This document shows positions 18,059 through 26,907 of a DNA stretch of 64,000 nucleotides, piece after piece. The notes below the pieces were generated by a model, which saw only the letters and a program-made list of their open reading frames with translations, had not been told where the DNA came from and did no database searches. How positions within the stretch are numbered: the stretch's first letter is position 1; every line of letters begins with the position of its first letter. The stretch covers positions 1 to 64,000 of the forward strand of contig CADCBO010000006.1 in NCBI GenBank assembly GCA_902799685.1. The letters run 5' to 3'. The stretch is from an uncultured Bacteroidales bacterium. GTDB taxonomy: Bacteria > Bacteroidota > Bacteroidia > Bacteroidales > Bacteroidaceae. Both the position numbers and the translations under genes were made by a program.

Positions 18059-19711
18059 CTATGGGCAAACGGCACGTACCGGAAGTCCGTAACAACGGCT
18101 CATTAATTCCACACTTTTGTTGGTTGATGCTATGAACAAAACCCGGACAGACCGTGATTCTGAAGCTAAAGAAGCGGACCAGTAATAAGCACATGAATTC
18201 TCATCAATAGGAATGTCGTCGTAACTGTAACGGTATCCGGCTGCAGGTATAAAAATGGAATTACCCTCAAAACCCGATTTCAAACTTGAAACCCTGAACC
18301 CGTTCACTCCATCCCGAGTTGTCCATTTCCATTTGCAGTCATCAATCATCTCACTGATTTCATTACTCGTCGGAATACGCCAGTTTCCTTTCCATTGAAC
18401 ATGAGCAGCATCATCTTCCGGTTCAAGTGTTGTCTTACCATCTCCGCCATCACTCAAATCGTATTTACTGAACCTGAAATCCTCACCCCAATCACCACTT
18501 ATCCGGAAACTGTAAGTTGACCATTCATATCCGGTCTGAGGTTCTGTCTCTCCCCAAGCGTAGTAATTGCCAAAACCCTCCTTTTGAGAAGCTCCGACAT
18601 TCATGGATGCCCACTTGACAGATAAGCCCAAGTCAACATAACCATATCCGTTTTCATATCCGGAATTATCGTAATCAACACATACTACAATAACTGAACA
18701 ACTGGCACTTATTCCGTTATATGATGCCGTGACAGTTGTTTTACCTTCCGATACAGCTTGAATCTTACCATTTGAATCAACTTTCGCCACTGACTCATCT
18801 CCCGAAGTCCATGTAACAAACTTCTTATAATAGTCATACTCCACATTATCACTCATCAAACGGAATTTGAGTGTTGCTTCCTCAAAATCATTGGACTCCG
18901 GATCAGCCAATAACACGAGACTGTCTTTATCAAAAATGATAGAAGTGATTCCAATCCAACTGTCGGATGTACATACCGGTCTGACTGTTTGACCTATGTA
19001 GCGATATTTTGAATCCCTCAAACGAGAAGACCTATAACGGAATCCAAGGTACCACACACAGTCCGGATCTTCTTCATTAAGAGAACTTGTCATATAGCCA
19101 CAATAGTTACCTCCGTCATAATTATCATACGGATAATAGTAGGCACTGAATAGTCCGGGAGCAGGCAGAAAAATGGACTTGTCTGTGTAACCGGTTCTCT
19201 TACTTGTAACCTTAAAACCATCAACTCCTTTTTGGGTTACCCATGTCCAGGTGCAATTGTTAGTGTCAAGCAATTCAATGAACTCCATCTTTGTAGGTAA
19301 TCGCCAACTTCCACCCCACTTTACATGAGCAACATCGTCAGACTCCTCAAGAAGGACCTTGTTATCAACCGTTCCTCTTTTGATAGACGTATTGTACTTT
19401 GCATAAGTAATATCATCATCGTAATAAGAACCACCGGTCCGCAGGCGGTAGTTTTCCCAGGTATATCTGGACTTGGTTTCTGTTTCACCCCAAGCAAAAT
19501 AATCACCGCACCCTTCGATAGAATCAGCTCCAACATTGAATGAGGCCCATTTCACGCTAAGGCCCAAATCAACGGCTTCAACGCCATCCAGGATACCACC
19601 GGCTTGTTCCTTTTCCATGATGTCATCACCATCATGTACACAAGCCATCAAAGCGAAAGATGTAACTGTAAATATTGCAAAATCAAGGAAAAATGAATGT
19701 TTCATTCTCAT
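18059..19711 (-). CDS. Lipoprotein with two FISUMP-like domains around a Big_2 domain
   Basis: A 550-residue surface or periplasmic lipoprotein with a signal (FTVTSFALMAC). Two copies of a domain of about 210 residues open with the same motif (VDLGLSVKWASFNVGA and VDLGLSVKWASMNVGA, each with YFAWGETE- or YYAWGETE-like continuation). They end in LPVRAVCP- or TVRPVCT-like tails, as in the Fibrobacter succinogenes major paralogous family. Between them (about 255-345) is a bacterial Ig-like Big_2 domain (WTSGDESVAKVDSNGKIQAV). FISUMP-domain proteins are secreted and their function is unknown. The start overlaps the upstream lipoprotein gene by 4 bp. The gene is AT-richer than housekeeping genes in the window. 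Confidence 0.75.
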   Translation of the reverse strand: MRMKHSFFLDFAIFTVTSFALMACVHDGDDIMEKEQAGGILDGVEAVDLGLSVKWASFNVGADSIEGCGDYFAWGETETKSRYTWENYRLRTGGSYYDDDITYAKYNTSIKRGTVDNKVLLEESDDVAHVKWGGSWRLPTKMEFIELLDTNNCTWTWVTQKGVDGFKVTSKRTGYTDKSIFLPAPGLFSAYYYPYDNYDGGNYCGYMTSSLNEEDPDCVWYLGFRYRSSRLRDSKYRYIGQTVRPVCTSDSWIGITSIIFDKDSLVLLADPESNDFEEATLKFRLMSDNVEYDYYKKFVTWTSGDESVAKVDSNGKIQAVSEGKTTVTASYNGISASCSVIVVCVDYDNSGYENGYGYVDLGLSVKWASMNVGASQKEGFGNYYAWGETEPQTGYEWSTYSFRISGDWGEDFRFSKYDLSDGGDGKTTLEPEDDAAHVQWKGNWRIPTSNEISEMIDDCKWKWTTRDGVNGFRVSSLKSGFEGNSIFIPAAGYRYSYDDIPIDENSCAYYWSASLASESRSVRVLFIASTNKSVELMSRCYGLPVRAVCP

Positions 19712-20232
19712 TGTTTCTTTGTAAAGATTTGAATTATTTCAAGACTGTGAGTACCGTTTCCATCTGCGCCACACACTTCCTCCGAACCGTCGGGCGCCCA
19801 TCCGTATATATCAGACTCCACACTGGAGTTTTTCAGCCTGTTGTTTTCATTTTTCAATTCGGCAGTTACCACTATGCCTTTGTTTTCAATGCTGATACGG
19901 ATTATTTTGCCGTCCTTTGTATAAGTAAGCTCGAATTCATTTGTCCCGAACTCACCAAGTCCAAAAGCTTTTCCCGTTCCATCACCATTCAGGACAAACC
20001 CTCCATGAGACACATAGCCACACCTGTCTTCTCTCCTGGATGTAGGCCATATATCTATCTCGAAATCCTTGTAATCCAGAAGCTCCCCGTCGTAGTAGTA
20101 TTCCACATCAGAAAGATTCCAGGTCCCCACTTCTGAGATCAACTCTGATTTCTCATCAGAATCATCTTTACAGGAATTTAACGACATTATCCCCACCAAA
20201 CTGATGATACATACCTTTAAATACTTTTTCAT
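19708..20232 (-). CDS. Putative lipoprotein, lipocalin-like
   Basis: A 174-residue protein counted from ATG 20232 (MKKYLKVCIISLVG). An in-frame ATG at 20256 would add eight residues and weaken the signal peptide. The lipobox is IMSLNSC. The mature part starts GTWNLSDVEYYYDGE and has alternating short strands with a GDGTGKAF turn, a pattern seen in small lipocalin-like lipoproteins of Bacteroidales. No ligand or enzyme function can be assigned. It overlaps the FISUMP lipoprotein by 4 bp and is probably co-transcribed with it. Confidence 0.6.
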   Translation of the reverse strand: MKKYLKVCIISLVGIMSLNSCKDDSDEKSELISEVGTWNLSDVEYYYDGELLDYKDFEIDIWPTSRREDRCGYVSHGGFVLNGDGTGKAFGLGEFGTNEFELTYTKDGKIIRISIENKGIVVTAELKNENNRLKNSSVESDIYGWAPDGSEEVCGADGNGTHSLEIIQIFTKKQ

Positions 20233-20298
20233 TGCTGTAAAAAATTGATTCTTCATATTGATAATAATAAAACATTAATTTTCTTCTTTGTCACCTTA

Positions 20299-20841
20299 TC
20301 AATACCAACCTAATACAGGACTCTCACAGGAATACGTGCGATCATAAACATTACTCTTATGGTAAGTGATTTCTGACCATCCCCACGGAGTAGTCTTGCC
20401 GGTCTCATAGAAATCAACATGGAACCTTCCCTCATAATTGACAATACCGGGACCAACAGTATATAGATGAACCCAATAATAATCAGAGTATCTGTAACCG
20501 TCAGTCTTTAAAACAATAGAATCACGTATTTGCAATAATGAGGATGTAATATTGACTGAATCATGATTGTTTTTATTCCCTTTGGTGAAATGGAATACGG
20601 ACATAAGAGTATCTTTCAATACTGAAGATGTTGTTATGTCGTCTCCAGTATATACACCTTTTCTTATACCCTGTAAAGTATCAGCAGAAATAACCACCTG
20701 CCGCAAAGTGTAATTGACATAATCATTTGCCCAGGTTCTGGACAAGGCCATCAACTCTTCTTCCGTGTCCCAATCATTGCCCCTGCAGGACATGACACAT
20801 GCCAAACCGGCTATCAGCAAATATACAGTAAACTTTCTCAT
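20299..20841 (-). CDS. Paralogous lipoprotein, cassette 1
   Basis: A 180-residue lipoprotein (LLIAGLACVMSC lipobox) of a family I do not recognise. It is clearly paralogous to the protein at 21598-22134. Both share WDTEEELMALSRTWA-like and QIRDSIVLKTDGYRY-like stretches and NYEGRFHVDFYETGKT-like blocks, and both end in GWY. The ending suggests a fixed C terminus that matters. Its start is 5 bp from the end of the barrel gene at 20847, so lipoprotein and barrel form a two-gene cassette that is duplicated in tandem. Confidence 0.6.
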   Translation of the reverse strand: MRKFTVYLLIAGLACVMSCRGNDWDTEEELMALSRTWANDYVNYTLRQVVISADTLQGIRKGVYTGDDITTSSVLKDTLMSVFHFTKGNKNNHDSVNITSSLLQIRDSIVLKTDGYRYSDYYWVHLYTVGPGIVNYEGRFHVDFYETGKTTPWGWSEITYHKSNVYDRTYSCESPVLGWY

Positions 20842-20846
20842 AACAA

Positions 20847-21581
20847 TCAGAATAAATAACTGACACCTGACCTTACACCAGGAATCAAACCAAACTTACT
20901 TGTAGAATACTCCGTGCCATGTCCAAGCTCTACATATACGCCAAGCCTGCTATCCCTCTTGCCAATCTTAGCCCTGAACCCGAGATAGGTAAGCTGAAAA
21001 GCCAGACCGTTCAATTCTACATTATATTCATCCAACCTTTTAGCAGTAATATTCCAATATTGGGATTTATCCCTGATCTCACCCCCAGCCAGCATCTGTG
21101 AGTACATATCAAAATATGTGGTCTTAATTATATTGACCCTGAATCCAATAAGATAATCAACCTTACGAGCCGTCTCTTTTACAACATTCCCTGTAGTAAT
21201 ATCAATATCCTCAAAATCAACCATATGGAAACCAAGCATACCAAGCAGTGTCAATCTTTTAGTAAATCCTGAATCTGCCAGTTTATATGAAAACTCGACA
21301 GACAAACTTGGATACAATCTGGAGCGGTAAGACTCCTGATAAATGTCATGCAATTGCTTGTCACTATAATAGTTACCTGTAATTATTTGACCATTCTCTT
21401 CATATTCATAAGGAAACTCAAAATCAATTATATCCCTATCCGCACGACAGTGTAATCCAGGCGATGATATGCCTGCATTAATCTCAATCCTATGCTGTTT
21501 ATCTTGTGCAAGCGCTGTGCATGGAGATATCAGCATAAACAACGTTGCTACACGTAATGCTCTTCGTAAATGCATAGTCAC
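20847..21581 (-). CDS. Putative outer-membrane beta-barrel, cassette 1
   Basis: A 244-residue protein with a signal peptide (ATLFMLISPCTALAQ). The mature part is made of repeated amphipathic strands. It ends in GVRSGVSYLF, with the terminal aromatic residue typical of outer-membrane barrels. It is paralogous to 22140-22856, sharing SLSVEFSYKLADSGF/SISVELSYKLAETGF and LVGMLGYHMVGFE-like blocks. The function is unknown. The predicted partner is the lipoprotein encoded 5 bp downstream. Confidence 0.6.
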   Translation of the reverse strand: MTMHLRRALRVATLFMLISPCTALAQDKQHRIEINAGISSPGLHCRADRDIIDFEFPYEYEENGQIITGNYYSDKQLHDIYQESYRSRLYPSLSVEFSYKLADSGFTKRLTLLGMLGFHMVDFEDIDITTGNVVKETARKVDYLIGFRVNIIKTTYFDMYSQMLAGGEIRDKSQYWNITAKRLDEYNVELNGLAFQLTYLGFRAKIGKRDSRLGVYVELGHGTEYSTSKFGLIPGVRSGVSYLF

Positions 21582-21597
21582 TATTATTTAAAATTAA

Positions 21598-22134
21598 TCA
21601 ATACCAACCAACTTCAGTTCTTGACCGATAAGGGTAATATATACTGTCTCTGTGATTGTTCTTTTTATAGGTTGTCTCTGACCAAGCCCATGGCATGGTC
21701 TTTCCGTTTTCATAGAAATCAACGTGGAACTTACCCTCATAATCAACAATACCCTCATCTATTGTAAACAGGTGTGCCCAATATTTCTTTGAAAATCTGT
21801 ATCCATCAACTTTTACAATGAGTGAATCACGAATCTGGATGAAAAATGAGGTAACGTCAACTGAATCATAATCGGGATATGTCAAACTGTAGGCACTATG
21901 AATCTCCTTGTATAGAGTATCTTTCAATATTGAAGTTGTTACAGACCACTTTTTTTCATAAGAAGAATCGATTCTGCTGATCTTTTGATCCAAGACAATA
22001 TCTATATACTCCCTTGCCCAGCTTCTGGATAAATCTCTCAGGTCTTCGTCAGTATCCCATACTCTTCCCTCACAGGCCGTGAAACCTATAAACGATAATA
22101 ACGCAACTGTGATATATAAAATATATTTTTTCAT
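21598..22134 (-). CDS. Paralogous lipoprotein, cassette 2
   Basis: A 178-residue lipoprotein (ALLSFIGFTAC lipobox), paralogue of the 180-residue protein at 20299. Conserved blocks are WDTDEDLRDLSRSWA, SILKDTLY, FIQIRDSLIVKVDGYRFS, DYEGKFHVDFYENGKTMPW and the final GWY. No known domain is recognised. It starts 5 bp after the barrel gene at 22140, the same spacing as in cassette 1, which supports duplication of the pair as a unit. Confidence 0.6.
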   Translation of the reverse strand: MKKYILYITVALLSFIGFTACEGRVWDTDEDLRDLSRSWAREYIDIVLDQKISRIDSSYEKKWSVTTSILKDTLYKEIHSAYSLTYPDYDSVDVTSFFIQIRDSLIVKVDGYRFSKKYWAHLFTIDEGIVDYEGKFHVDFYENGKTMPWAWSETTYKKNNHRDSIYYPYRSRTEVGWY

Positions 22135-22139
22135 AGCAG

Positions 22140-22856
22140 TCAGAATTTATAACTTACACCTGCTCTTATTCCCGGTATGAATACAAATAATTGACTTAGT
22201 GAGTATTCATACCCATAGCCAAACTCTGTAACCAATCCCAGATTACTCTCTTTACCAAGATCCACTTGGAATCCGAGAAAAGTAACCTGATAATCAACCC
22301 TTTCTTCATGGCCCTCCCTCATGAATTCATTGGCAATGGTCCAATATTCACAATCATTCCTGAAATCTTTACCTAAGAATGCTTGTGAGTACATACAAAA
22401 ATGTGACCTGTCAATTATACGCAGTCTCGCTCCCATAAGATAATCAAGCCTCAAAGCTGTCTCTTTCCTACTTTGTCTGGTAACAGGATTAAAGTTTTCA
22501 AAACCCACCATATGATATCCAAGCATCCCCACCAATGACAGGCGCTTAAAGAAACCTGTTTCAGCCAGTTTATAAGACAATTCGACTGAAATACTTGGAT
22601 ATAATGTTGATCGGTAAGACTCCAAATCAAAATATACCAATTGCTTCTCTTCGGGATAATGAGGAAGTGGCCCATCAACGTAAAAATCATACCTTTCATT
22701 TCCACCAGTTGCTGCATCCTTATCCGTCAGAGCATAGAGTCCTGGCGTTGAAATACCAATATTGATCTCAAACTTCTTATTTTCCTGCGCCTTCATCCCG
22801 ACTGGAATGAGTGCGGCAAACAATATGAATATCAGTAGTCTTTTGAGTAGTGACAT
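22140..22856 (-). CDS. Putative outer-membrane beta-barrel, cassette 2
   Basis: A 238-residue protein with a signal peptide (LLIFILFAALIPVGMKAQ) and an all-beta mature domain ending GIRAGVSYKF, again with a terminal phenylalanine. It is paralogous to the 244-residue barrel at 20847. Both start the mature region with a FEINIGISTPGLYAL-like strand. The 132-bp gap upstream is AT-rich, and no clear TAnnTTTG box was found in it. Function unknown. Confidence 0.6.
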   Translation of the reverse strand: MSLLKRLLIFILFAALIPVGMKAQENKKFEINIGISTPGLYALTDKDAATGGNERYDFYVDGPLPHYPEEKQLVYFDLESYRSTLYPSISVELSYKLAETGFFKRLSLVGMLGYHMVGFENFNPVTRQSRKETALRLDYLMGARLRIIDRSHFCMYSQAFLGKDFRNDCEYWTIANEFMREGHEERVDYQVTFLGFQVDLGKESNLGLVTEFGYGYEYSLSQLFVFIPGIRAGVSYKF

Positions 22857-22988
22857 ACCAGTAACAATTTAATTTGGGAAACAACATATATGTTTTCTAC
22901 GAACAAACTTATAAAAAAAAAATCTATATTAAGATTCTTGTGTCATAATGAGAATTTTATGGTAACGCCAAAAACCGAGTCTTCTATG

Positions 22989-25289
22989 TCAAAACTCCAA
23001 GCCATCAGTTACCCTTATTACTTTGTGAATCGAATAATAAAAATTCTTCCTATAAATAATATTACAGTTATGCCTTTGGACAGTTGATACTAGTCTGTTC
23101 TTAGAGTCATATATATTATCTATGAGTACTTCACTTATATCCCCCTGATTATCTATCGAATATGAATAGAAAGATAACATCTTGCCATATAAATCAAAAG
23201 TCCTGTCAATTTCTCTAGTTATAACCCATTGGTCATTATTCCATGAATAATAAATTTCCTGAGTAACATTTCCTTTTTCATCATTCTTAATATCTATCCT
23301 ATTACCTTCCCATTTTTCTTCATATATATTATACTGAAGATTATATTCACAATGAACTTTCGTTTCCGGGTCAATAACATATATTGTACGGTACATTCCA
23401 CGCCACATCCATTGATCTAAATAATAGCCCCAATCATATGATGCATTATCTATCAAGTTTCCCTCCGAATCAAATTTTAATTCTGTCCTTCTTGATGCAT
23501 ACCAGTCTTCGGATGTAATATCCCATCTGTATATAAGCTCTATTGTCTTTTTACCTTCAGCATCATATTCAACCTCATTTTTCTCAGAGCCGACCCAACT
23601 ATTTGTACTATGGTTTAATCTATATCTTGCCTCAAGAATCTTATTGTTAGCAGAATCAAAAGCATACTCCGTTTTTTCTTCTGGAATCCATTGATTTGAT
23701 TCTGTATCCCAGTAACTTAGAACAATAAGCGTCTGATTCCCGTTGGAGTCATATGCATATTCCGTTTTTGACCCATCTATTACCTCTATAACTCTTTCAT
23801 AATCATCATAAACCGTTACAACTTTATTGAATGGCTCACTCCATTCCTTATCAATCGATTTCCATTCACGTTTCTGACGGGTTTCTCTATTTCCAACTCT
23901 TATTACTTCATATTTGTAACCTGAAATCTGCTTCCATTCTCCTTCATAATAAATGAATGATAACACACATTCCTCCCGACCTTTGTAATCATAAGATGTG
24001 GTTATCCTCGTATTATCTGTCCATTGTCCGTTACTCCATGATGATTCAACCACCATTATCCTTCTTCCTGATTCATCCTTATATTCTATTGTTCTTGAGC
24101 CAGCATACATCTCACCATCATCGCTTACATATCCCACCACACGAATGAATTTATCATCTTCCCATACCTGCTCTTCGTAATATGGACCGTCTCCACTTTC
24201 TGAAACAGATCTTATAAGATTACCTTCAGAATCAAATTGTTCTGATTTGCTGTCATTAAGCACCCAACAAGAGTTTTGCTCATTCCAGATATAACGGGCA
24301 TCGTATGTCATATTACCGTAACCGTCATAGTGCTTTTCCAGTTTGTAACCTTGCCCACACCATTTATCATTCTTCCAGATATAGTCTGCTGTGACTGTAG
24401 TATGCCCTTCTTTATCAAATGTTTTGCATGATTTGTTGTCAGGTATCCATTTTTGTGTTACGGAATCCCATATATAATTTGTGTTTTCTATGACATTTCC
24501 CATATCGTCAAATACAAGGAGATATTTTTGTTTTCCAATCCAACCTGATATTGCATAATCCCATTTCATTAAAGAATAACTGATTTCCCTGTTCTGATCA
24601 TCGAATGATCGTTCTACCAGGCTGTCTTGGGTCTTACGGTAGACACAATTGCCTTTTTCATCAAAAGAACACTCTGTTTGTCCGGCAAGTATCCAATTAT
24701 CATCTTTCCAAGTATATGACTTGTTCAATATACAACGTCCTTTATCATCATATTGTTTTTCAATCTTGTTTCCATAATTTTGGTTGGGAAAATAACCACT
24801 TTCCACTATAGTCCTTCCTTCTTTGTCACAAATGTGTTCATACTTTCCGTATAAGACCCAGGTATTGTCAACTCTTTTATATCTATCAGTACAGGTATCC
24901 CTTTCAGCTACAATACTAATAAGTCCTTTCCATTTGTATTCCCATTCTTGTCCCTCCTTTTCTGATTGAATCATTGTGATTTCTTTCCCTCCGTCTGAAT
25001 AGCTCCACTTATAATTGTAATAATGTTCTCGTGTATCAAAATAATAGCTGTTACATTCAACCTGACGGCCAGATTCATCATATATCCATGTCTCACGTGA
25101 AAGACACCTTGAGTTGTTATATTCAACAATGCTGTCAAGCAGTTCCTCTTCAACACCATCCGTCATATCGGCACCACTCCGGTCTTCTAAGATCTTTTCA
25201 TCCTGGCAAGAGACGAAACCCAAGAAAAAAGATGATAATAATGTGAGAGACAGACAGATACTTCCCAAAATAGTATTTCCTGTTTTCAT
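22989..25289 (-). CDS. Large lipoprotein of tandem YD-like repeats
   Basis: A 766-residue lipoprotein (LSSFFLGFVSC lipobox). Apart from the leader, nearly the whole chain consists of imperfect repeats of about 35-45 residues. The pattern is roughly FDxxGNxIxxxxYxWxxxxxxWxxxxKxExxFD, for example FDSEGNLIDNASYDW. Such tryptophan/tyrosine-rich repeats resemble YD/Rhs repeats and point to a long beta-solenoid or shell exposed at the surface. No toxin-like C-terminal domain or Rhs core motif is present, so I do not call it an Rhs toxin. It is AT-rich. It lies 51 bp downstream of the TPR membrane protein gene. Confidence 0.65.
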   Translation of the reverse strand: MKTGNTILGSICLSLTLLSSFFLGFVSCQDEKILEDRSGADMTDGVEEELLDSIVEYNNSRCLSRETWIYDESGRQVECNSYYFDTREHYYNYKWSYSDGGKEITMIQSEKEGQEWEYKWKGLISIVAERDTCTDRYKRVDNTWVLYGKYEHICDKEGRTIVESGYFPNQNYGNKIEKQYDDKGRCILNKSYTWKDDNWILAGQTECSFDEKGNCVYRKTQDSLVERSFDDQNREISYSLMKWDYAISGWIGKQKYLLVFDDMGNVIENTNYIWDSVTQKWIPDNKSCKTFDKEGHTTVTADYIWKNDKWCGQGYKLEKHYDGYGNMTYDARYIWNEQNSCWVLNDSKSEQFDSEGNLIRSVSESGDGPYYEEQVWEDDKFIRVVGYVSDDGEMYAGSRTIEYKDESGRRIMVVESSWSNGQWTDNTRITTSYDYKGREECVLSFIYYEGEWKQISGYKYEVIRVGNRETRQKREWKSIDKEWSEPFNKVVTVYDDYERVIEVIDGSKTEYAYDSNGNQTLIVLSYWDTESNQWIPEEKTEYAFDSANNKILEARYRLNHSTNSWVGSEKNEVEYDAEGKKTIELIYRWDITSEDWYASRRTELKFDSEGNLIDNASYDWGYYLDQWMWRGMYRTIYVIDPETKVHCEYNLQYNIYEEKWEGNRIDIKNDEKGNVTQEIYYSWNNDQWVITREIDRTFDLYGKMLSFYSYSIDNQGDISEVLIDNIYDSKNRLVSTVQRHNCNIIYRKNFYYSIHKVIRVTDGLEF

Positions 25290-25340
25290 ATCTTATAAGG
25301 CAAATTATAAATATTTACTGAGTTAAAAATAACAGAGCAA

Positions 25341-26891
25341 TTATTGATTATTGAACAATAAATTGGCCCACTCATCGGGAATCTTTTTCAATATGTACTG
25401 TTTCAAACGGCCTGAATAGCTTGCCGAACGGTTTACCAGCTCCATGCACAGACGCCAGTTCACACCCAGATAGCGATATATACAGTACATGACCTCTGTA
25501 TCAGATAATGAAGTGACGACTCCCTTCATTATGGCTATGGGCTTTTCAAAATAGAGTTCCGTATTATGTCTTATTACGGAGAGTTCCTGTGATTCAGGGG
25601 CCCGGTCAACAGTAGACAGTTCCTGCAGAAGAGTATATCCCACGCTTTTCATGAAAAGTGAGCGAGATGATTCCAGCGCATTCTTAAGTGAGTCTTCCGG
25701 TATTTCAGGTGTTATCTGGCGGCGTATCAGGGAGTCACACAGAAGGTCATACCGTTTACGCCTTCGGTTTTCATTATATTGCAGAATAAGTATAAGCACT
25801 AGAACCAATATAATAACCAATGAAATGAACAGTATGAGATAACGTTTCCTGACCTCCTTGTTAAGCATCTCATATTTTTCAAGATTGTGCCTCAGATTAA
25901 GGGCAAATACTGAATCCTGGTTGTAACGTTCCTTCTGTCTTTCAAGACAGTCCTTGTATTTTTCCATGTAATAGGCTGTCCTGTCCTCATGCCCGAACAA
26001 AAGCGACAGCTCCGGCAACCGGCTGTAGCTGTTACTCTCTGTGCTTATATCCGTTTCACATTCCAGGGAGCGTTGGTAATAATAATATGCCGAATCATAC
26101 CTGCCGGCCGCATAAAAGGCATCGGCCTTTATGGTATAACCGGCTCCTGACCGGAATCCCACCTCATTGATATAACGGTTTACATAATGCAGCGCCTTGT
26201 CTGTGTCACCATAATGGTGCAAATGAATCTTAGCAAGCTGAAGGCTGGTCTCTGTACGGAGCAGTTCTGGCAGATATGTATTCCCCGCAAGCTGGCTGAA
26301 AGCCATCTCAGCTTTCTCAAACCGCTTTTCATACAGGTCTATCAACGCAATATTATATCTTGAATAGGCGGTAATCACATTATCGCCTATGGTCCGGGCA
26401 TTCTTAAGGGAGAGTTCCAGAATAGACCTGGCCTCACCATACAGGTGTCTTGCAAGATATTGCTTGCCTAGATTATGCTCACATATCACATAGTAGCGGT
26501 TAAGCGTGTCTGGAAACAGGTCACGGGCTGTAAGATATGATCTTATGGCGCCAAGGTCATCGTCAGTAAGTGACAGCACACATCCACGGCTGTACCAGGC
26601 CATTGCGGCATGATACCCTTTCTTGCCTGAACCGTAATAGTTGCAGGCCTGGCTTATCAATCCGTCATCCGGTATATCCTTGTAATTCTTGTAGTCAGCC
26701 TGTGTGCGCAATACAGCATACAGGGCCCGCATGCGCCTTCCTTCAGGCACCGGAATGGTTCTGAGCAAAGAATCGGCTTGGGCCGGATTGGTTTCAAGCA
26801 AACGCTCCGCCTGGTTAAGCATACGGTAATGCCCGCCGCATGAAACGGCGGCCATTGCCGTCAACAACACTATGGATCCTATTACTCTCAT
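25341..26891 (-). CDS. TPR membrane protein with C-terminal degenerate HTH-like region
   Basis: A 516-residue protein. The N-terminal signal carries a lipobox (LLTAMAAVSC, Cys18). TPR-type helices run through about residues 25-300, followed by a coiled-coil-like stretch. A single strong membrane helix at 350-371 (LILFISLVIILVLVLIL) is followed by a basic stop-transfer segment. A C-terminal domain of about 140 residues contains LSDTEVMYCIYRYLGV and a SGRLKQYILKKIP end. Related Bacteroidales TPR proteins carry a LuxR-like DNA-binding end here. In this one the recognition helix is degenerate, so DNA binding is only a guess. The layout suggests a periplasmic sensor tied to a cytoplasmic output. 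It lies 16 bp after the BspA-like gene. Confidence 0.65.
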   Translation of the reverse strand: MRVIGSIVLLTAMAAVSCGGHYRMLNQAERLLETNPAQADSLLRTIPVPEGRRMRALYAVLRTQADYKNYKDIPDDGLISQACNYYGSGKKGYHAAMAWYSRGCVLSLTDDDLGAIRSYLTARDLFPDTLNRYYVICEHNLGKQYLARHLYGEARSILELSLKNARTIGDNVITAYSRYNIALIDLYEKRFEKAEMAFSQLAGNTYLPELLRTETSLQLAKIHLHHYGDTDKALHYVNRYINEVGFRSGAGYTIKADAFYAAGRYDSAYYYYQRSLECETDISTESNSYSRLPELSLLFGHEDRTAYYMEKYKDCLERQKERYNQDSVFALNLRHNLEKYEMLNKEVRKRYLILFISLVIILVLVLILILQYNENRRRKRYDLLCDSLIRRQITPEIPEDSLKNALESSRSLFMKSVGYTLLQELSTVDRAPESQELSVIRHNTELYFEKPIAIMKGVVTSLSDTEVMYCIYRYLGVNWRLCMELVNRSASYSGRLKQYILKKIPDEWANLLFNNQ

Positions 26892-26907
26892 TATTCCCGT
26901 TAGATTA

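Noticed and set aside
22989-25289. Rhs/polymorphic toxin with immunity gene
   Set aside because: No Rhs core, no toxin-like C terminus and no small immunity-like partner; the repeats run to the end of the protein.
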